Shown piece by piece: positions 26,472-36,463 of a DNA stretch of 64,000 nt. A program made the translations under genes and the position numbers. The stretch spans positions 15,782-79,781 of the forward strand of contig URMS01000014.1 of NCBI GenBank assembly GCA_900548975.1, written 5' to 3'. Position 1 is the stretch's first letter. Every line of letters starts with the position of its first letter. Below the pieces are notes generated by a model, which was not told the DNA's origin, did no database searches, and worked only from the letters and a program-made list of their open reading frames with translations. Source of the DNA: an uncultured Porphyromonadaceae bacterium (GTDB lineage: Bacteria > Bacteroidota > Bacteroidia > Bacteroidales > Muribaculaceae).

Positions 26472-28889
26472 ATGAAGCGATATACCATCTTTATCATCAT
26501 AACTCTGCTGTTTGTTTTCGCCGGCGCCGCCAAAGGCCCGGTGAAAATCAGCGGTGTCGTGACCGACGACCAGAACGAGGGCCTCGAGTTCGTCACCGTC
26601 AAGGTGCAGGGCACCGCCATCGGCACCATCACCGGAGCAGGCGGCAAGTACAGCCTCACCGCACCCGAGGCCGACACCATCCGTGTGGTTTTCACATGTA
26701 TCGGCTTCGAGGAAAGCCGCCGCCGGCTCATCGATGCTTCGGGCGAAGTGACCGTGAACGTGAAAATGAGCCCCGCAAGCTATGCCCTCGGCGGTGTCGA
26801 GGTGACCGACTACCAGAAGCAGACCTCGGGCATGCAGAAAATCGACAACGGCAACTACCGCCTCGCCCCCGACGTGAGCGGCGGCAGCGTCGAAGCCCTC
26901 ATCAGCACTATGGCCGGCGTGAGCTCGGGCAACGAAATGAGCAGCCAGTACAGCGTGCGCGGCGGCTCCTACGACGAGAACAGCGTATATATCAACGGCA
27001 TAGAAGTATATCGTCCGCAGCTCATATCGTCGGGACAGCAGGAAGGCCTCAGTATCGTCAACCCCGACATGGTCGGCGCCATCGGCTTCTCCACCGGCGG
27101 CTTCCCGGCACAGTACGCCGACCGCATGAGTTCAGTGCTCGACATCACCTACCGCCAGCCCGAAGCCTTCGAAGGCTCGCTGTCGGCCTCGCTCATGGGC
27201 GCATCGGGGGCCGTGGGCAGCAGTTCGAAGGTATTCTCGCAGCTCCACGGCATCCGCTACAAGCAGAATTCGTCGCTGTTGGGCTCGCTCGACGACAAAG
27301 GCGAGTACGACCCTCGATTTTTCGACTATCAGACGAACATGACTCTGAAACTCGGCGAAAAATGGTCGGTATCGGCTCTCGGCAACGTTGCCGTGAACAA
27401 CTACAAATTCATACCCCACAACCGCACCACCAAATTCGGCACATCGACCGACGCCAAGGAATTCACCGTTTATTTCGACGGCATGGAAAAGGACCGCTTC
27501 GAGACATACTTCGGAGCCGCCACACTCATGTTCCGCCCGTCGAAGAAGGCGGAATTCGCCCTGCAGGCCGGAGGATTCTTCACCAACGAACTGGTGAGCT
27601 ACGACATATCTGGCGAATACTGGCTCGACCAGGCCGGTACATCGGGCTCCGGCGGCAACGAGGGCATAGGCGGCGAGCTTGGCGTGGGGCGCTACCACGA
27701 GCACGCCCGCAACCGCTTCAAAGCCTCGGTATTCAACATAGCCCTCAAAGGCGCCAGCGGCCTGCGCCGCCACAATCTCAACTATGGCATCGACTTCAAG
27801 CACGAGACACTCTACGACCGCTCGCGCGAATGGGAACTGCGCGACTCGGCCGGCTTCTCACTGCCGGCCGACCCCGATGCCGTGAAGGTGATATACAACC
27901 TCAGTTCGCACAACGACCTGTCGACCAACCGCTTCGCCGCATACATCAACGATACCTACCGCCTCGAGACCGGTGCCGGCTACTTCAACATCAACGCCGG
28001 CCTGCGACTGTCGTACTGGGATTTCAACAAAGAGACCCTCGTCAGCCCGCGTGCGAGCGTCGGCTTCGTGCCCTCGCGCAATCCGCGCCTGGCACTGCGC
28101 TTCGCCACAGGCCTCTACTACCAGTCGCCGTTCTTCAAGGAGTTCCGCCTGCCGCAGACCGATGCCGACGGCAACGTGGTCATAGGCCTCAACCCCGACA
28201 TAAAATCGCAGCGCTCCTTCCAGCTCATTTTCGGCGCCGACTACACCTTCCGCGCCTACAACCGGCCATTTAAAATTTCGGGTGAGGCCTACTACAAGGC
28301 TCTTGGCAACCTCATACCCTACGAAGTCGACAATCTCAAGCTCGTCTACGCCGGCCGCAACCTCACCAGCGGCTATGTCGCCGGCATCGACTTCAAGCTC
28401 TTCGGCCAGTTCGTGCCCGGCACCGACTCATGGATCAGCTTTTCGCTGATGAAATCGAGCGAGAAACTCAACGGCGTCAATGTGCCGCGCCCCAACGACC
28501 GCCGCTACAGTCTCGCCCTCTTCTTCACCGACTATTTTCCGAAATTCCCCAAGCTGAAATTCAACCTCCGCGGCATTCTCAACGACGGACTTCCGTTCGC
28601 GGCGCCGCGCGGCAGCTTCGACAAAGGATATTTCCGCGCCCCGGCCTACAAGCGCGTGGATATCGGCCTACAGTATGCCCTCCTGTCGCCCCGCGCCGAA
28701 GGCGAGCCCCGTCAGGGATTTCTGCGGCACTTCAAGAGCATATGGCTCGGCGTGGACGTATTCAACCTCCTCGACATCAGCAACGTGAGCAGCTACTACT
28801 GGGTCACCGACATCAACGACATCCAGTATGCCGTGCCCAACTACCTGACACGCCGCCAGTTCAACGTGCGCCTCTCCCTCGAGTTCTGA
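26472..28889 (+). CDS. TonB-dependent receptor with CarboxypepD-reg-like N-terminal domain
   Basis: An 805-residue outer-membrane protein with a signal peptide (1-19), a carboxypeptidase-regulatory-like beta-sandwich (about 22-105, KISGVVTDDQNEGLEFVTV ... VFTCIGFEESRR), a plug domain (about 115-240, SVRGGSYDENSVYINGIEVYRP) and a 22-strand barrel ending in FNVRLSLEF. Such receptors import bulky ligands using TonB energy; the substrate cannot be told. There is no SusD partner next to it, so this is not a typical polysaccharide utilisation pair. The alpha/beta hydrolase follows after 4 bp. Confidence 0.9.
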   Translation: MKRYTIFIIITLLFVFAGAAKGPVKISGVVTDDQNEGLEFVTVKVQGTAIGTITGAGGKYSLTAPEADTIRVVFTCIGFEESRRRLIDASGEVTVNVKMSPASYALGGVEVTDYQKQTSGMQKIDNGNYRLAPDVSGGSVEALISTMAGVSSGNEMSSQYSVRGGSYDENSVYINGIEVYRPQLISSGQQEGLSIVNPDMVGAIGFSTGGFPAQYADRMSSVLDITYRQPEAFEGSLSASLMGASGAVGSSSKVFSQLHGIRYKQNSSLLGSLDDKGEYDPRFFDYQTNMTLKLGEKWSVSALGNVAVNNYKFIPHNRTTKFGTSTDAKEFTVYFDGMEKDRFETYFGAATLMFRPSKKAEFALQAGGFFTNELVSYDISGEYWLDQAGTSGSGGNEGIGGELGVGRYHEHARNRFKASVFNIALKGASGLRRHNLNYGIDFKHETLYDRSREWELRDSAGFSLPADPDAVKVIYNLSSHNDLSTNRFAAYINDTYRLETGAGYFNINAGLRLSYWDFNKETLVSPRASVGFVPSRNPRLALRFATGLYYQSPFFKEFRLPQTDADGNVVIGLNPDIKSQRSFQLIFGADYTFRAYNRPFKISGEAYYKALGNLIPYEVDNLKLVYAGRNLTSGYVAGIDFKLFGQFVPGTDSWISFSLMKSSEKLNGVNVPRPNDRRYSLALFFTDYFPKFPKLKFNLRGILNDGLPFAAPRGSFDKGYFRAPAYKRVDIGLQYALLSPRAEGEPRQGFLRHFKSIWLGVDVFNLLDISNVSSYYWVTDINDIQYAVPNYLTRRQFNVRLSLEF

Positions 28890-28893
28890 CTCT

Positions 28894-29898
28894 ATGAGAC
28901 AACTGTTTGCAACAATTCTATTATCTGCTATCATCATGACATCACAGGCAGAAGAGACATTTGAGTGGGACAGCACCGCGAAAGTAGAATGGAGCGACTC
29001 CTTCCAGGTCGTCGAAATACCGTCGTCGGCCGATTCCACTGTTCAGAAAGCATATTTCCGCGCAAGCGCCGGCGCTACCCCACAGCCTCTGATAGTGAGC
29101 CTGCACACATGGAGCGGTGGCTACAGCCAGAAAGACCCCATGGCCGCCGATGCCGAGGCCCGCGACTGGAACTATATCCACCCCGACTTCCGCGGCTTCA
29201 ACAACCGCCCCGAAGCCATGGTGAGCGATCTGGTACTCGCCGATATCGACGATGCCATAGCGTATGCGATAGCGCACGGCAAGGTCGACCCCGGTCAGAT
29301 CCACATAGTCGGTGTGTCGGGAGGCGGACTGGCCACCCTCGCCGCCTACATGGAACTGGAGAGGCCCATAAAATCGTTCAACGCCTGGGTGCCGATATCG
29401 GACCTCGAGGCATGGTACTGGGAGTCGCGCGGACGCCGCTACAGCTACGTCCGCCACATAATGGCAGCCATAGGCCGCGACGGAGCCATCGACAGCGCCG
29501 AAGCACGCCGCCGCTCGCCTCTCTACAAAGCATTTCCGGCAGAAGCTCGGAAAGGAGCCGAACTGAGAATATATGCCGGCATCCACGACGGCCACATAGG
29601 CTGCGTACCCATATCACACTCGGTGAATTTCTACAACCGCATAGCGGGCGAACTGAAATACGGCACCGACGATCTCAGCGAGATATACCGCCATGCCGAG
29701 ACCGATCCCGACCTCATTTCCAAAGATCTGCTGCTGTCGCTGCTCGAAAAACGCATCAATCCCAACTATCTCGCACGCGGCGAGAAGCTTCTCGGCCGCG
29801 ACATCCACCTAACACGCCGCTACGGCCCGGTCTCGCTCACCATCTTCGAAGGCGAACACGAACAGATCCCCGGCGCCATTTCCCTGATAGCCGACTGA
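28894..29898 (+). CDS. Secreted alpha/beta hydrolase (prolyl-oligopeptidase/esterase-like)
   Basis: A 334-residue protein with an N-terminal signal peptide (RQLFATILLSAIIMTSQA). The hydrolase core has LHTWSGGYSQ (oxyanion region), the nucleophile elbow GVSGGG, and YAGIHDGHIGCVP, which supplies a candidate acid/His pair. The fold resembles prolyl oligopeptidase S9 or acetyl xylan esterase domains; without a clear substrate domain it could be an esterase or peptidase. It is in one operon with the TonB receptor, so it may process the ligand that receptor takes up. Confidence 0.75.
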   Translation: MRQLFATILLSAIIMTSQAEETFEWDSTAKVEWSDSFQVVEIPSSADSTVQKAYFRASAGATPQPLIVSLHTWSGGYSQKDPMAADAEARDWNYIHPDFRGFNNRPEAMVSDLVLADIDDAIAYAIAHGKVDPGQIHIVGVSGGGLATLAAYMELERPIKSFNAWVPISDLEAWYWESRGRRYSYVRHIMAAIGRDGAIDSAEARRRSPLYKAFPAEARKGAELRIYAGIHDGHIGCVPISHSVNFYNRIAGELKYGTDDLSEIYRHAETDPDLISKDLLLSLLEKRINPNYLARGEKLLGRDIHLTRRYGPVSLTIFEGEHEQIPGAISLIAD

Positions 29899-29914
29899 GG
29901 CCGCGAAGAGGCTC

Positions 29915-32821
29915 TTAACGCTTTTTGGGCTGGATATTGAGGCGGTACTGGAATGAGAACAGAATGTAGCGCGGCAGGGCGTTGGTGTAGCTGACTGTGC
30001 GGCCGCTTGCGGTGACGGCGTAGTTTACATTCGACAGCTTGTGCAGCAGGTCGAAACCGTCGATCATGAACACCCAGCGGCTGTTGCGCGGCGGGCAGTA
30101 CGACAGGCGTGCGTTCCACACCGGGTCGGTGGTGTCGAGATAGTCCACTCCGTAGCCGCGTCGGGTGTAGCAGGTGAAATCGGTGTTTATGGCAAATCCG
30201 GCCGGGAGTTTGAACAGCCCCGATATACCGTAGTTCAGGTGATTGGCGTTCAGATTATCGAAATCGGGCTGTGTGGATGTGGTGTGCCGGTTGGTAAGGT
30301 CGCAGCGCACCTGCAGGCTGTGAGAGCCGAACTGCCACATGAATTTCATCTTTTCGCTTACCGAACGGTGCTTCACCTTGGTATGTTCGGGCTCTTCCAT
30401 ATTCACGCCAATCATGTCGGAATAGGTGGAGAGGTTGAAATCCGACTCGGAGCTTAGCGTGAACTGCTTTGTGGCACCGAACTGCCAGCGCAGCTCGTTG
30501 GTGACGGCCTTCATAGTGTTGCCGCTGACGTTGTACATGCGGTTGTAGCGCACGCCTGTCGAGGTATCGTAGGTATAGCCGCGGGTAAGGGCATTGTCGG
30601 TATGGTTGAATCCGAGATAAAGGATATTGGTGAGCGTGTGCGAATGCGGCGTATAGCTCCATCGCACAAGATGTCGGTGGGCGTTCTGCACCTTGAGGTC
30701 CGGGTTACCGAGATATATGTTGAGGGGGTCGGCATCGTTCACCACATCGACCATATCCACCATGTCGGGAAGAGTGGGCGATATTCGGTAGCTGTATCGG
30801 ATGGAATTCCTGTAGCGGCGCTCGCGACCCTCGCCTTTGCGGCCGAAATAGTATTCAACCATAGCGTCCCATATAGTGCTTAAGGTCAGAGTGGTGTTGT
30901 CGGTCGAAAGACCGTAGGAGCGGTTGGCGCGCCAATAGTCGAGTTTGCGGTGCACGAATGCCAGATTAGGGTTAAAATTCACCGCAAGCATGCCGTTGCC
31001 GCCTATCTCTTCATAATAATTCATTCTCAAACCGACGGTATGCCTGTTCTCCAGAACACGCGCAGTGTAGCTGTTGTCCGGATCGAAGGCCTCGAGATAG
31101 TGGCCCGGCACAACACCGTATACGCCCATGTCGGTCAGATGGTCGAGGGCATACATGTACGAATCCTTCACTTTGTCGGAGAAAGCATATGTATACGACA
31201 ACGACGTATAGCATTTATTGGCTATATTGGTGCTGTACCGCAGGGAGCCGCTCATGCCCAAAGTATGATTCGGCGCATTGTCGAGGTACTGACGGCGTTT
31301 TACGGCATCAGCCGCGTTGCGGCCGTAGTTGATGTCGTAGTCGCGCCATAGTTCTTCTTTGTCGGAGCTGTAGCGGATGCTGAAATCGGCAAGCAGACGG
31401 TCGCCGGTGCGCGGTATCTTGAACGACAGATAGGGGCTGAATGAGCCGTTGAGATGTTTGCGCCGGCCGTCGGTGCGTGTTTTGGCACGGTTTATAACGC
31501 TTTCGAGCAGTTCGGCCGAGCCGTCGGAGTAAAGGGCATCGAGAATTTCGGGAGTAATGGTGCCGGGATCATTGTTGAACGAAGCCGAGAGGTCCGACTG
31601 CGAATTTTTAAAATGCGTGTACGAGCCGCTGATCCCTGCTCCGAAACCAAACTTATCGTTTGCCCGGTTATAATACGAATGATTCGTCTGCAGAGCGGTT
31701 TCCCTGTTGTGGCTGTTGCTGAACGAGTTTTCGTAGGTGTCGCCACCGGGAAGGAAGTTGGTGCGGGCCGATGTGCGGCGGCTGTTGTCGACGCTCTGCC
31801 GGAATATGAAGTCGCCCTGCGCCGAGCGCGAGCCCTCGGGATTCTCGCTGTTGTAGTTCACGGCCGCCATGCGGTATTCTTTCGTGCCCGACGGCATCAT
31901 CTCGGGGGTCCAGGTATCGTTTCGGCCCGGCTGACGGTTATCGTTCAGATTGTTGATGTTGCCGAGAAAAGTAACGCGCGATGTAGCGTTGAACCACGAA
32001 GCGAAGAGTTTGCCCATATACCTGTCCTCGGTGCCGTAGCCGCCCTGGGCATTGATGAGCCAGCCCATGCTGTACTCGCGTTTGAGGCGCACGTCCATGG
32101 TAAGTACTTTCGGAGCAGTCATGTCGCCCTGCATCTTCGCAAGTTTTTTCTGCCCCTCGTATACCTCTATGTTTTTCACGGTATATGCCCCGATGTTCTC
32201 GAGCATCAGATTATTGTTGCCGTCGAGGAACTCCTTGCCGTTGAGCAGCAGCGACTCCACAAACTCGCCGTTCACCTTAATCTGTCCGTCGTTGTTCAGC
32301 TCCACGCCCGGCAGCTGAGCTATGAGAGCGTCGAGCATCGAGCCTTCGGCAAGCTGAAATGCGTCGGCGTTGTACACCACCGTGTCGCCTTTGTTGTAGA
32401 ATTTGATTTTCGTGGAAGTTACTGTCAACTCCTTGAGCTGCCGTGGTGCGCGCTCGAGGTATATAACCGGTATATTGCGGTAGTTCTCGCGGCGACCCAC
32501 GTTCTTCACATCGTAGCTGATGGTAGCGGTCTTATAGTCTTCGCATATTACATCGAACACATATGTGGAATCCACCCTCGGAACCGAAAAATAGAAAAAC
32601 GACAGAGTATCGAACTGCATGTTGCGGTACGTGAGACCCTGGTTGGCCCTGATGGTATCGCACACATTGCCGGCGGAGTCGTAGAGCAATACCCGGGCCT
32701 GCGTAAGATCGGTCTTGTTGAGCGCTTCCTTCACGCGGCCCGACAGCGTAAGTGTATTCTCCGCGCCCAAGACGCAAGGCAGCAGCATCGCAAGGATAAG
32801 TGACAGAAACAGTTTTTTCAT
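29915..32821 (-). CDS. Outer-membrane beta-barrel protein, TonB-receptor-like (OMP_b-brl_3 type)
   Basis: The start at 32821 gives a clean signal peptide (KKLFLSLILAMLLPCVLG) and 968 residues. A CarboxypepD-reg-like domain (about 22-115) and a plug-like segment (LLNGKEFLDGNNNLMLENIGAYTVKNIEVYEG) precede a long barrel that ends RYILFSFQYRLN. The layout matches the Bacteroidetes outer-membrane-barrel family with degenerate TonB boxes; ligand unknown. Upstream on this strand there is a weak promoter and an inverted repeat AACTATT/AATAGTT (32879-32894). It is convergent with the hydrolase gene and downstream of the GH92 gene on the same strand, 103 bp away. Confidence 0.85.
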   Translation of the reverse strand: MKKLFLSLILAMLLPCVLGAENTLTLSGRVKEALNKTDLTQARVLLYDSAGNVCDTIRANQGLTYRNMQFDTLSFFYFSVPRVDSTYVFDVICEDYKTATISYDVKNVGRRENYRNIPVIYLERAPRQLKELTVTSTKIKFYNKGDTVVYNADAFQLAEGSMLDALIAQLPGVELNNDGQIKVNGEFVESLLLNGKEFLDGNNNLMLENIGAYTVKNIEVYEGQKKLAKMQGDMTAPKVLTMDVRLKREYSMGWLINAQGGYGTEDRYMGKLFASWFNATSRVTFLGNINNLNDNRQPGRNDTWTPEMMPSGTKEYRMAAVNYNSENPEGSRSAQGDFIFRQSVDNSRRTSARTNFLPGGDTYENSFSNSHNRETALQTNHSYYNRANDKFGFGAGISGSYTHFKNSQSDLSASFNNDPGTITPEILDALYSDGSAELLESVINRAKTRTDGRRKHLNGSFSPYLSFKIPRTGDRLLADFSIRYSSDKEELWRDYDINYGRNAADAVKRRQYLDNAPNHTLGMSGSLRYSTNIANKCYTSLSYTYAFSDKVKDSYMYALDHLTDMGVYGVVPGHYLEAFDPDNSYTARVLENRHTVGLRMNYYEEIGGNGMLAVNFNPNLAFVHRKLDYWRANRSYGLSTDNTTLTLSTIWDAMVEYYFGRKGEGRERRYRNSIRYSYRISPTLPDMVDMVDVVNDADPLNIYLGNPDLKVQNAHRHLVRWSYTPHSHTLTNILYLGFNHTDNALTRGYTYDTSTGVRYNRMYNVSGNTMKAVTNELRWQFGATKQFTLSSESDFNLSTYSDMIGVNMEEPEHTKVKHRSVSEKMKFMWQFGSHSLQVRCDLTNRHTTSTQPDFDNLNANHLNYGISGLFKLPAGFAINTDFTCYTRRGYGVDYLDTTDPVWNARLSYCPPRNSRWVFMIDGFDLLHKLSNVNYAVTASGRTVSYTNALPRYILFSFQYRLNIQPKKR

Positions 32822-32924
32822 AGATATAGTTTTAAGATTAGTTCTGCGCAAAAGATATACCTTTTTAACTATATGTGCAACTATTTTAATAGTTTTGAAC
32901 AAATAAAAAACTGCATTTCTAAAA

Positions 32925-35162
32925 TCACTTCCCGCCGACAACAAAGCCGAGGGTGCCTCCGGCAAGAATATCGGCATGGTCGATGATGAGCTTTCTGTGG
33001 CGTCGACCGTTGAGTTTCAGCGATTTTACCTTAAATTCGTCGGGAGAGTCGCGCTTCACGGCGAGGGTGAACGTGCGCCCGTTGTCGAGGGATATCTCCA
33101 CGCGGTCGAAGAGCGGCAGCCCGAGCGAATATTCTGTCGTGCCCGGACAAACCGGATAGAAACCCATAGCTGCGAATACATACCATGCCGACATCTGGCC
33201 GGCATCGTCGTTGCCCGACAGGCCGCCAGGCGTGGCGTGATATTCGGTGTCCATTATCGTGTGCACGTAGCGGCATGTCTTTTCATGTTCGCCGATGTCG
33301 TCGAACATCCATGCCACCTGATGGCACGGCTCGTTGCCATGCCAGTAACGCCTGGATGTGAACATCGAATCGAGACGTGCGGCGAAAGCCTCGCGTCCTC
33401 CCATAACCTCGATAAGCCCGGCACGGTCGTGGGGCACATACCACGTGTAATGGCACGGAGCGCCTTCGGTTATAGCTTTGTTGAAAGTAAACGGATCGAA
33501 ATTCTCCTGCCATGAGCCGTCGGCATGGCGGCCGCGGGCATAGCCCGTAGCCGGGTCGATTACGTTGCGGTAGTTCTGCGAGCGGGCCCGCAACGCGGCA
33601 GCATCGTTCTCGTGCCCGAGAGCTTCGGCGAGCACCGAGAGGGCATAGTCGTCGTAGGCATACTCGAGGGTGCGCGACACCTGTTCGCGCCGGTGGTAGG
33701 CGTAGGGCACGGTGTCTTCGAGAGGCACATAGCCGTATTTCATATATGAGTCGAGAGCGCGGCGCCCCTTGCCGTCGCGGTAGTCGGCGTCGGCGGGGAT
33801 GTCGAAGGCATTCTGACGCAGGCCGCGGTAAGCGGTGGCGACCTCGAAGCCGCGCACGCCTTTCACATACGCATCGGCCATCACGGCATTCACATGGTCG
33901 CCTATCATTGCGGCCGTATAGCTGTTCCAGCAGGGGAAAATGGGCATCCATCCGCCCTGGGTATATTTATCGGCAAGCGACTGCATCATGTCGGCCGAAA
34001 GAGCCGGCTCGAGAAGCACCAGCAGCGGATGAAGCGCGCGGTATGTGTCCCAGAGGCTGAAACCGTCGTAATATCCATGGCCGGGGCGCCCTGTCATGGT
34101 ACCGTCGCCTCCGCCGAACGCCGGATAGCGGCCGTCGGCATCGCTGATATCGTGCGGCAGGAAGGAGCAGCGGTATAATGCGCTGTAGAACTTTATGCGG
34201 TCCCGGTCGGTGCCGCCTTCCACACGTATTTTGCCCAGACGGCTGTTCCACTCGGCTGCCAGAGCCTGCCGCGTACCGTCGAAATCCCATCCTGGCATTT
34301 CGGTGCGGAGATTGGCCACAGCTCCCGAGGCGGAGGTGAACGACGAAGCCGCGCGAGCCACAACAGTCTCGCCCGCGGCTACATCGAACTCTATATAGGC
34401 GCCCACACCGGCCACGGAATCGGCCGAAGCCACACCCGGGCATACGCTGTCGCCCACGAATGTGCCATAGCCGGTCACCCTCACGCTCTCAGGCCATTCG
34501 AGCACATAATAGCCCGCAAAACCGGCCTCCTCTCCCTTGCCCTGATAGATGCGGTGCACGGGATTGCGGGCCGTGATGCGGCGTACGGCGGTATCGACCG
34601 CCACCGTGCCCTGAGCCTCGTCGCTGTTGGGGTTCACTACGATATAACCCTTGCCGGCACAGTCGTAGGTGAAGCGGAAGATAGCCGAGCGCGAAGTGGC
34701 CGTCATTTCGGCTGTCACGCTTTCGTCAGGCAGATACACAGAGTAGTAATCGGGCCGCGATACTTCGGTGGTGCGGTCCATGCGCGTGGCTCGGGCTGCG
34801 GGCGAAGTGCGCAGTGCCACGCCGAGAGCCATCACCGTTGCCGAACCGTAATCCTGTGTGCATCCGCCGTTTATCCAGTGGGAATTGCGGAATCCCTGCA
34901 GCATGTCATCGTGATAATAGTAGGGCGACACACATTTCAGCTCGGTATCGCGTGTCTGCGGTGTCCAGAAATTCATTCCGTTGGGCGCAAGGACGGCGGG
35001 AATGACCTGCCCGAGCTCTTCGGTACCCTTGCCGAACAGACCGGCCGAGGCCGACTCGCTGTAGCAGGTGCCTATGCGAGGCTCTACGAAATCGAGCGGC
35101 GACTGTGCCGAAAGCGCGCAGGCGCAGCATAGTAACGATAGCGAGACAAGTGTTTTATTCAT
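32925..35162 (-). CDS. GH92 family alpha-mannosidase
   Basis: The start at 35162 opens NKTLVSLSLLCCACALSAQ, a signal peptide; 745 residues follow the family layout: N-terminal beta-sandwich (PRIGTCYSESASAGLFGKG, AVLAPNGMNFWTPQT) and a C-terminal (alpha/alpha)6 barrel with SLWDTYRALHPLLVLL, GGWMPIFPCWNSYTAAMIGDH and GNDDAGQMSAWYVFAAMGFYPV. GH92 enzymes are calcium-dependent exo-alpha-mannosidases, mostly alpha-1,2, acting on host N-glycans or yeast mannan. The catalytic acid and base were not individually assigned. It likely works in the periplasm or on the surface. Confidence 0.93.
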   Translation of the reverse strand: MNKTLVSLSLLCCACALSAQSPLDFVEPRIGTCYSESASAGLFGKGTEELGQVIPAVLAPNGMNFWTPQTRDTELKCVSPYYYHDDMLQGFRNSHWINGGCTQDYGSATVMALGVALRTSPAARATRMDRTTEVSRPDYYSVYLPDESVTAEMTATSRSAIFRFTYDCAGKGYIVVNPNSDEAQGTVAVDTAVRRITARNPVHRIYQGKGEEAGFAGYYVLEWPESVRVTGYGTFVGDSVCPGVASADSVAGVGAYIEFDVAAGETVVARAASSFTSASGAVANLRTEMPGWDFDGTRQALAAEWNSRLGKIRVEGGTDRDRIKFYSALYRCSFLPHDISDADGRYPAFGGGDGTMTGRPGHGYYDGFSLWDTYRALHPLLVLLEPALSADMMQSLADKYTQGGWMPIFPCWNSYTAAMIGDHVNAVMADAYVKGVRGFEVATAYRGLRQNAFDIPADADYRDGKGRRALDSYMKYGYVPLEDTVPYAYHRREQVSRTLEYAYDDYALSVLAEALGHENDAAALRARSQNYRNVIDPATGYARGRHADGSWQENFDPFTFNKAITEGAPCHYTWYVPHDRAGLIEVMGGREAFAARLDSMFTSRRYWHGNEPCHQVAWMFDDIGEHEKTCRYVHTIMDTEYHATPGGLSGNDDAGQMSAWYVFAAMGFYPVCPGTTEYSLGLPLFDRVEISLDNGRTFTLAVKRDSPDEFKVKSLKLNGRRHRKLIIDHADILAGGTLGFVVGGK

Positions 35163-35250
35163 GATATCCATAGGTTTTGAGCGCAAAAATACACATTTAA
35201 CTCAAATATATTCGTATTTTTGCCCCGCGCTAACGAATCATTACACAGAG

Positions 35251-36342
35251 ATGAAAGGTTTATTCCCGGTTTTACTCTTGCTCGCGTCTTTTACGGCCTT
35301 TGCGGCAAAAAAGACAATAATCACTGATAAATCAGACAATTCACCGATAGCAGCCGCGACGGTCTTCAGCCGCTCAGGCCAGATCATAGGCATGACCGGC
35401 GCCGATGGCTCTGTCGGCGGCATAGGCAGGGCCGACCTTCCGGCCACAGTGCGATGCCTGGGATATGAACCGCTGAGCGTCAGCGAACTGACTGACACCA
35501 TACGCCTCACTCCCGACAGCTACGAGCTCGGCGAAGTGGTGGTGACACCGCTCGACAGGCCCATACTGCGCGTTGTGTGCTACATACGCGAATACTCGGG
35601 CGGCATTACCGACACCGATACCCTGCAATACTTCGCCGAGCACATGGCCGATTTCTATCTGCCGACGGCCAAGGTGAAGAAATTCAAGGGAAACAAAAGT
35701 CCGAGAATACTGAAATCGATCATGTACGAGCGCTATGCCAACAGCTCGGGGCTCGACAGCGTGGCGCGCCCCGACTACCGCCGCGACGACATTTCGTGGA
35801 TCGATCTGCTCATGATACCCGGAGTGACCGTGCACGAATCCGATGCCATAAAGGCCGGAGCGCGCTCCGACTCCCTCGCCGGAAAGCACTCGCTCAAGAC
35901 ACTCATAAGGAAAACCGACGACATGTACACCATAAAAACCGACTACCTTGCCGATAAAAAATCGCACAAATGGTCGCCGGCTTTCTTCAAGCTTCTCGGA
36001 TTCACCATCGACATCAACCAAATGGTCGGCTCCTGGGCCTACCGGCCGAACGAAGCAGGCACATACCGACCGGCCGATCTTCTCTACGGCACTTTCGCCC
36101 TCGACATCACCGGACGCGGCAAGTGGATAAAACGGGCCTTCGACAGCGGCAGCCCGGTGCAGATGCACGCCCTTTTCGACGTATACCCCGTTGCGTTCGA
36201 ACACCTTACCGTCGAGGAAGCCAACTATCAGCTTCACAAGGAAGCGCCCTCTACGCCATTCACGCGCAGCCCCCTGGCCGCACCTCTGCCGCCGGCCACC
36301 CGCACGCTGGTCGACCGGGCCCGCGCCCTCGGCTCCAACTGA
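35251..36342 (+). CDS. Carboxypeptidase-regulatory-like domain protein, unknown role
   Basis: The ATG at 35251 gives a signal peptide (KGLFPVLLLLASFTAFA) and 363 residues. Residues 20-100 form a CarboxypepD-reg-like sandwich (DNSPIAAATVFSRSGQIIG ... VRCLGYEPLSVSEL). The remaining 260 residues (CYIREYSGGITDTDTLQYFAEHM...) recur in exported Bacteroidetes proteins that carry only this domain plus a soluble region, with no barrel. Function unknown. It is divergent from the GH92 gene; a TATTTTTG -7 box sits at 35215-35222 without a good -33. Confidence 0.75.
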   Translation: MKGLFPVLLLLASFTAFAAKKTIITDKSDNSPIAAATVFSRSGQIIGMTGADGSVGGIGRADLPATVRCLGYEPLSVSELTDTIRLTPDSYELGEVVVTPLDRPILRVVCYIREYSGGITDTDTLQYFAEHMADFYLPTAKVKKFKGNKSPRILKSIMYERYANSSGLDSVARPDYRRDDISWIDLLMIPGVTVHESDAIKAGARSDSLAGKHSLKTLIRKTDDMYTIKTDYLADKKSHKWSPAFFKLLGFTIDINQMVGSWAYRPNEAGTYRPADLLYGTFALDITGRGKWIKRAFDSGSPVQMHALFDVYPVAFEHLTVEEANYQLHKEAPSTPFTRSPLAAPLPPATRTLVDRARALGSN

Positions 36343-36369
36343 TTTATCGCGCGTTTTTTTGATGAATAA

Positions 36370-36401
36370 GTTGCGGCGTTTGTGAAAGATTGCTAAATTT
36401 G
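36370..36401 (+). promoter_or_regulatory. Promoter of the succinate dehydrogenase/fumarate reductase operon
   Basis: GTTG (36370-36373), a 20-nt spacer and TAAATTTG (36394-36401), predicted start near 36405, leaving a 59-nt untranslated leader. Confidence 0.7.
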
Positions 36402-36463
36402 CAGTTCAGAAACTACAAGGGAAAACACAAACAATTCATAAATCAAACAAAATCAATCATCTT

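Noticed and set aside
29915..35162. Polysaccharide utilisation locus (SusCD type) around GH92
   Set aside because: No SusD-like lipoprotein, no sensor/regulator, and the barrel protein is not SusC-like; only a GH92 gene beside an outer-membrane barrel.
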